Of a stretch of DNA of 64,000 nucleotides, positions 62,660 to 64,000 are shown in pieces; position 1 is the stretch's first letter; each line of letters opens with the position of its first letter. Below the pieces are notes generated by a model, which was given only the letters and a program-made list of their open reading frames with translations, made no database searches and had not been told where the DNA came from. The stretch comes from Ruminococcus sp. (GTDB taxonomy: Bacteria; Bacillota; Clostridia; Oscillospirales; Acutalibacteraceae), in the NCBI GenBank assembly GCA_017433905.1, contig JAFRGI010000011.1:1-64000 (forward strand), written 5' to 3'. A program made the translations under genes and the position numbers.

Positions 62660-62708
62660 AAAAAAAGAAATTCACCCGCTGCAGTTTGCAGTTTTGCGGC
62701 GGGCGAAT
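62660..62708 (-). terminator. Terminator of ruvX
   Basis: On the minus strand ATTCGCCCGC / GCGGGTGAAT with a 19-base loop is followed by TTCTTTTTTT, 40 bases beyond the ruvX stop. The rest of the 62458-62747 gap shows only the repeat at 62501. Confidence 0.75.
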
Positions 62709-62747
62709 GGTTGACGGATATGGCATGCGTGTGAATGATGCGATTCT

Positions 62748-63161
62748 TTATGCTTTCCTTTTATCCAAAAAATCCTGTAAAATGATCGTCGCGGCGACCT
62801 CGTCGACGACGTTTTTTCTTTTTTTGCCCCGGGCATTGGTATCGTTGAGAAAATGATGCGCCGTGACCGTTGTGCCGCGCTCATCCTGCATAACGATATC
62901 CATACCCGTCAGTTCACGGAGCGTCTCCGCGAAGGCGCGGGCGTTTTGAGCGCTTTCGCCCTCGCTTCCATCCATGTTTTTCGGCAAACCGACGACGATC
63001 AGCTCTGCTTTGACCTCCTGTGCTGTCTGCGCGACCTTTTCGGGCAGCTTGCGCGGCGATTTCTCAAAAATGACCGTGTACGGAGATGCCAAAAACTCCG
63101 TTTTATCGCAGACCGCAATCCCTGTTCTCGCCTTTCCCAAATCAACCGACATGATAATCAT
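62748..63161 (-). CDS. ruvX: RuvX/YqgF Holliday-junction resolvase-like protein
   Basis: 137 residues, RNase H fold, with MSVDLGKARTGIAVCD (first catalytic Asp), LIVVGLPKNMDGSEG, DERGTTVTA and DEVAATIILQDFLD at the C-terminus (last Asp). It is thought to act as a nuclease in 16S rRNA 5' end maturation and possibly on junctions. The ATG at 63161 has AAAGGATTT upstream; a longer frame to 63203 has no better site. Normal length; alone on the minus strand, divergent from spoIIE. Confidence 0.93.
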   Translation of the reverse strand: MIIMSVDLGKARTGIAVCDKTEFLASPYTVIFEKSPRKLPEKVAQTAQEVKAELIVVGLPKNMDGSEGESAQNARAFAETLRELTGMDIVMQDERGTTVTAHHFLNDTNARGKKRKNVVDEVAATIILQDFLDKRKA

Positions 63162-63250
63162 AAACTCAAATCCTTTCTGATGTGTAGCTACATTATAATC
63201 CATTTCCGACCCGGATACAAGAAAAGAAATGAAAAATTTTCATGCAGGCT

Positions 63251-63283
63251 CTGACAAAACCTTTGCCGACAGGTATGTATAAT
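63251..63283 (+). promoter_or_regulatory. Probable Spo0A-dependent promoter of spoIIE
   Basis: CTGACA and TATAAT lie 21 bases apart, the long spacing known from the B. subtilis spoIIE and spoIIG promoters. The minus strand over the -35 reads TTTTGTCAGA, close to the Spo0A box TTTGTCGAA. Confidence 0.5.
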
Positions 63284-63314
63284 AATAACATCAAACAAAA
63301 AGGAAGTTGAAAGT

Positions 63315-64000
63315 ATGGAAAGCGCAAAAACAGTCCGCCGCCGGCGTGCGGCACAGGAAAGTTGGATCAAAAGCGGTGTGCGGCAGGCGGTGTATTTTGG
63401 CTGCGGACTGCTGGCGTCGCGCGGAGCCGTACTTGGTACGCTCGCGCCGTTCGGAGCGTCCTACGCGGCGGCAGTGCCGAGGGAGGGGCTGCTTGCCTCG
63501 CTTCTAGGTGCGACAATGGGTTATATCATTCTCAGTCCGACCGACAGCTTTCGCTATATTGCCGTTATGATGGCGATTGGCGGCGTGCGCTGGCTGTTTA
63601 GCGATCTCGGAAATCTTACACGGAGCCGTCTGTTTGCTCCTCTGGCGGTGTTTGTTCCGATTATCGCCACGGGTATCGCGCTGCTGTTCGGCAGCACCAG
63701 TACGGTATCGGAATTTACGGCGTGTTTGTTGGAAGGGCTATTGGCTGCTGCTGCAGCGTACTTTATGTCTGTGTCCGTTCGCATGGTGGATGACAGGCGT
63801 TCCGTGATTGCCTGCACGGGGCAGGAAACTGCCTGTCTGGTGATGACCGGTTGTGTGCTCATTCTTTCTCTCGGCGCCTTGGAAATCGAGGGCGTATCGG
63901 TCGGCAGGATTCTTGCCGTTGTCGTTGTGCTTCTCTGTGCGCGCTACGGAGGCGTACAGGGCGGTGCGGTCAGCGGGATTGCGACAGGTGCGGTATTCAG
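63315..64000 (+). CDS. spoIIE: Stage II sporulation protein E, N-terminal part (cut by window end)
   Basis: The first 228 codons are in the window and no stop is reached. A basic cytosolic start (ESAKTVRRRRAAQESWIKSG) leads into alternating hydrophobic helices (about six in this part): GCGLLASRGAVLGTLAPFGASYAAAV, GATMGYIIL, YIAVMMAIGGVRWLF, and so on. This matches the membrane domain of SpoIIE, whose C-terminal PP2C phosphatase, outside the window, frees sigma-F after asymmetric division. GAAGT precedes the ATG. It shows the organism is a likely spore former. Confidence 0.85.
   Translation, partial: MESAKTVRRRRAAQESWIKSGVRQAVYFGCGLLASRGAVLGTLAPFGASYAAAVPREGLLASLLGATMGYIILSPTDSFRYIAVMMAIGGVRWLFSDLGNLTRSRLFAPLAVFVPIIATGIALLFGSTSTVSEFTACLLEGLLAAAAAYFMSVSVRMVDDRRSVIACTGQETACLVMTGCVLILSLGALEIEGVSVGRILAVVVVLLCARYGGVQGGAVSGIATGAVF

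Noticed and set aside
62463..62726. 87-codon minus-strand frame after glgA
   Set aside because: It runs through the 27-base repeat and a terminator hairpin, has no ribosome site and no family likeness.
1..64000. CRISPR arrays, tRNA or rRNA genes
   Set aside because: I looked for regularly spaced direct repeats, T-loop GGTTCRA patterns with acceptor pairing and rRNA segments and saw none; a covariance search would be needed to exclude a diverged tRNA.

Overview
The window looks like a chromosome segment of a spore-forming Clostridia bacterium, most likely near the Ruminococcaceae/Oscillospiraceae. This rests on AGGAGG-type ribosome sites, TTGACA/TATAAT promoters, spoIIE, LexA and RNase Y of Firmicutes type, ECF vitamin transporters behind FMN and THF riboswitches, a GlgC/GlgD pair, and secreted starch-active GH13 enzymes. 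No rRNA, tRNA, CRISPR array or prophage was seen.

Layout. 1-6.7 kb: ddl-murF (peptidoglycan precursors) and a two-subunit class I fumarase on the minus strand, then a two-component system on the plus strand. 6.9-9 kb: a UspA-like protein, rplM-rpsI, and a 650-base stretch of mobile-element debris (an ISAs1 transposase relic and a duplicated rpsI 3' end). 9-15.1 kb: a FHA-SEDS polymerase fusion, its penicillin-binding protein, and secA. 15.2-18.4 kb (minus): lipoprotein, birA, an ECF S component (probably pantothenate) and coaX. 18.5-26.2 kb: split transketolase, an intracellular GH13 enzyme with an EamA transporter and a HAD phosphatase, lexA, a LOG-type protein, a small Cys-rich protein and a Cof phosphatase. 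26.5-28.8 kb: a large secreted amylase. 28.9-32.3 kb (minus): a hydrolase, a cytosolic BMP-domain protein and a metallophosphoesterase. 33-39.6 kb: an acetyltransferase, coaBC, a secreted fibronectin-like repeat protein, an LCP ligase and an HD nucleotidase. 39.7-48 kb: YfhO, PepV-like peptidase, lipoprotein, DUF975-like protein, GT2, LicD and AlkD. 48-50 kb: FMN riboswitch-ribU and THF riboswitch-folT. 50-53.1 kb: accessory stretch with MITE copies, a broken small peptide gene and a secreted DUF285-type repeat protein. 53.2-56.4 kb: rny and gap, divergent. 56.7-62.5 kb: glgB-like, glgC, glgD, glgA. 62.7-64 kb: ruvX, and spoIIE running off the window.

How the genes work together. Glycogen and starch metabolism is a main theme: secreted and intracellular GH13 enzymes, the glg operon, gap and transketolase. 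Envelope building is the second: ddl, murF, FHA-SEDS, PBP, LCP, YfhO, LicD and GT2. Vitamin and cofactor supply is the third: coaX, coaBC, birA and three ECF S components.

The most notable observation is that the GlgB homologue in the glg operon has lost the GH13 nucleophile (Asp to Gly), the acid/base (Glu to Gln) and the region-I His (to Asn), so it is probably a non-catalytic branching-enzyme-like protein. CoaX also lacks a near-invariant Asp. Non-coding DNA holds at least three families of short inverted-repeat elements. One lies between the FMN riboswitch and ribU. Another has three copies near 33, 50 and 53 kb. All assignments come from reading the sequence; no database search was run.
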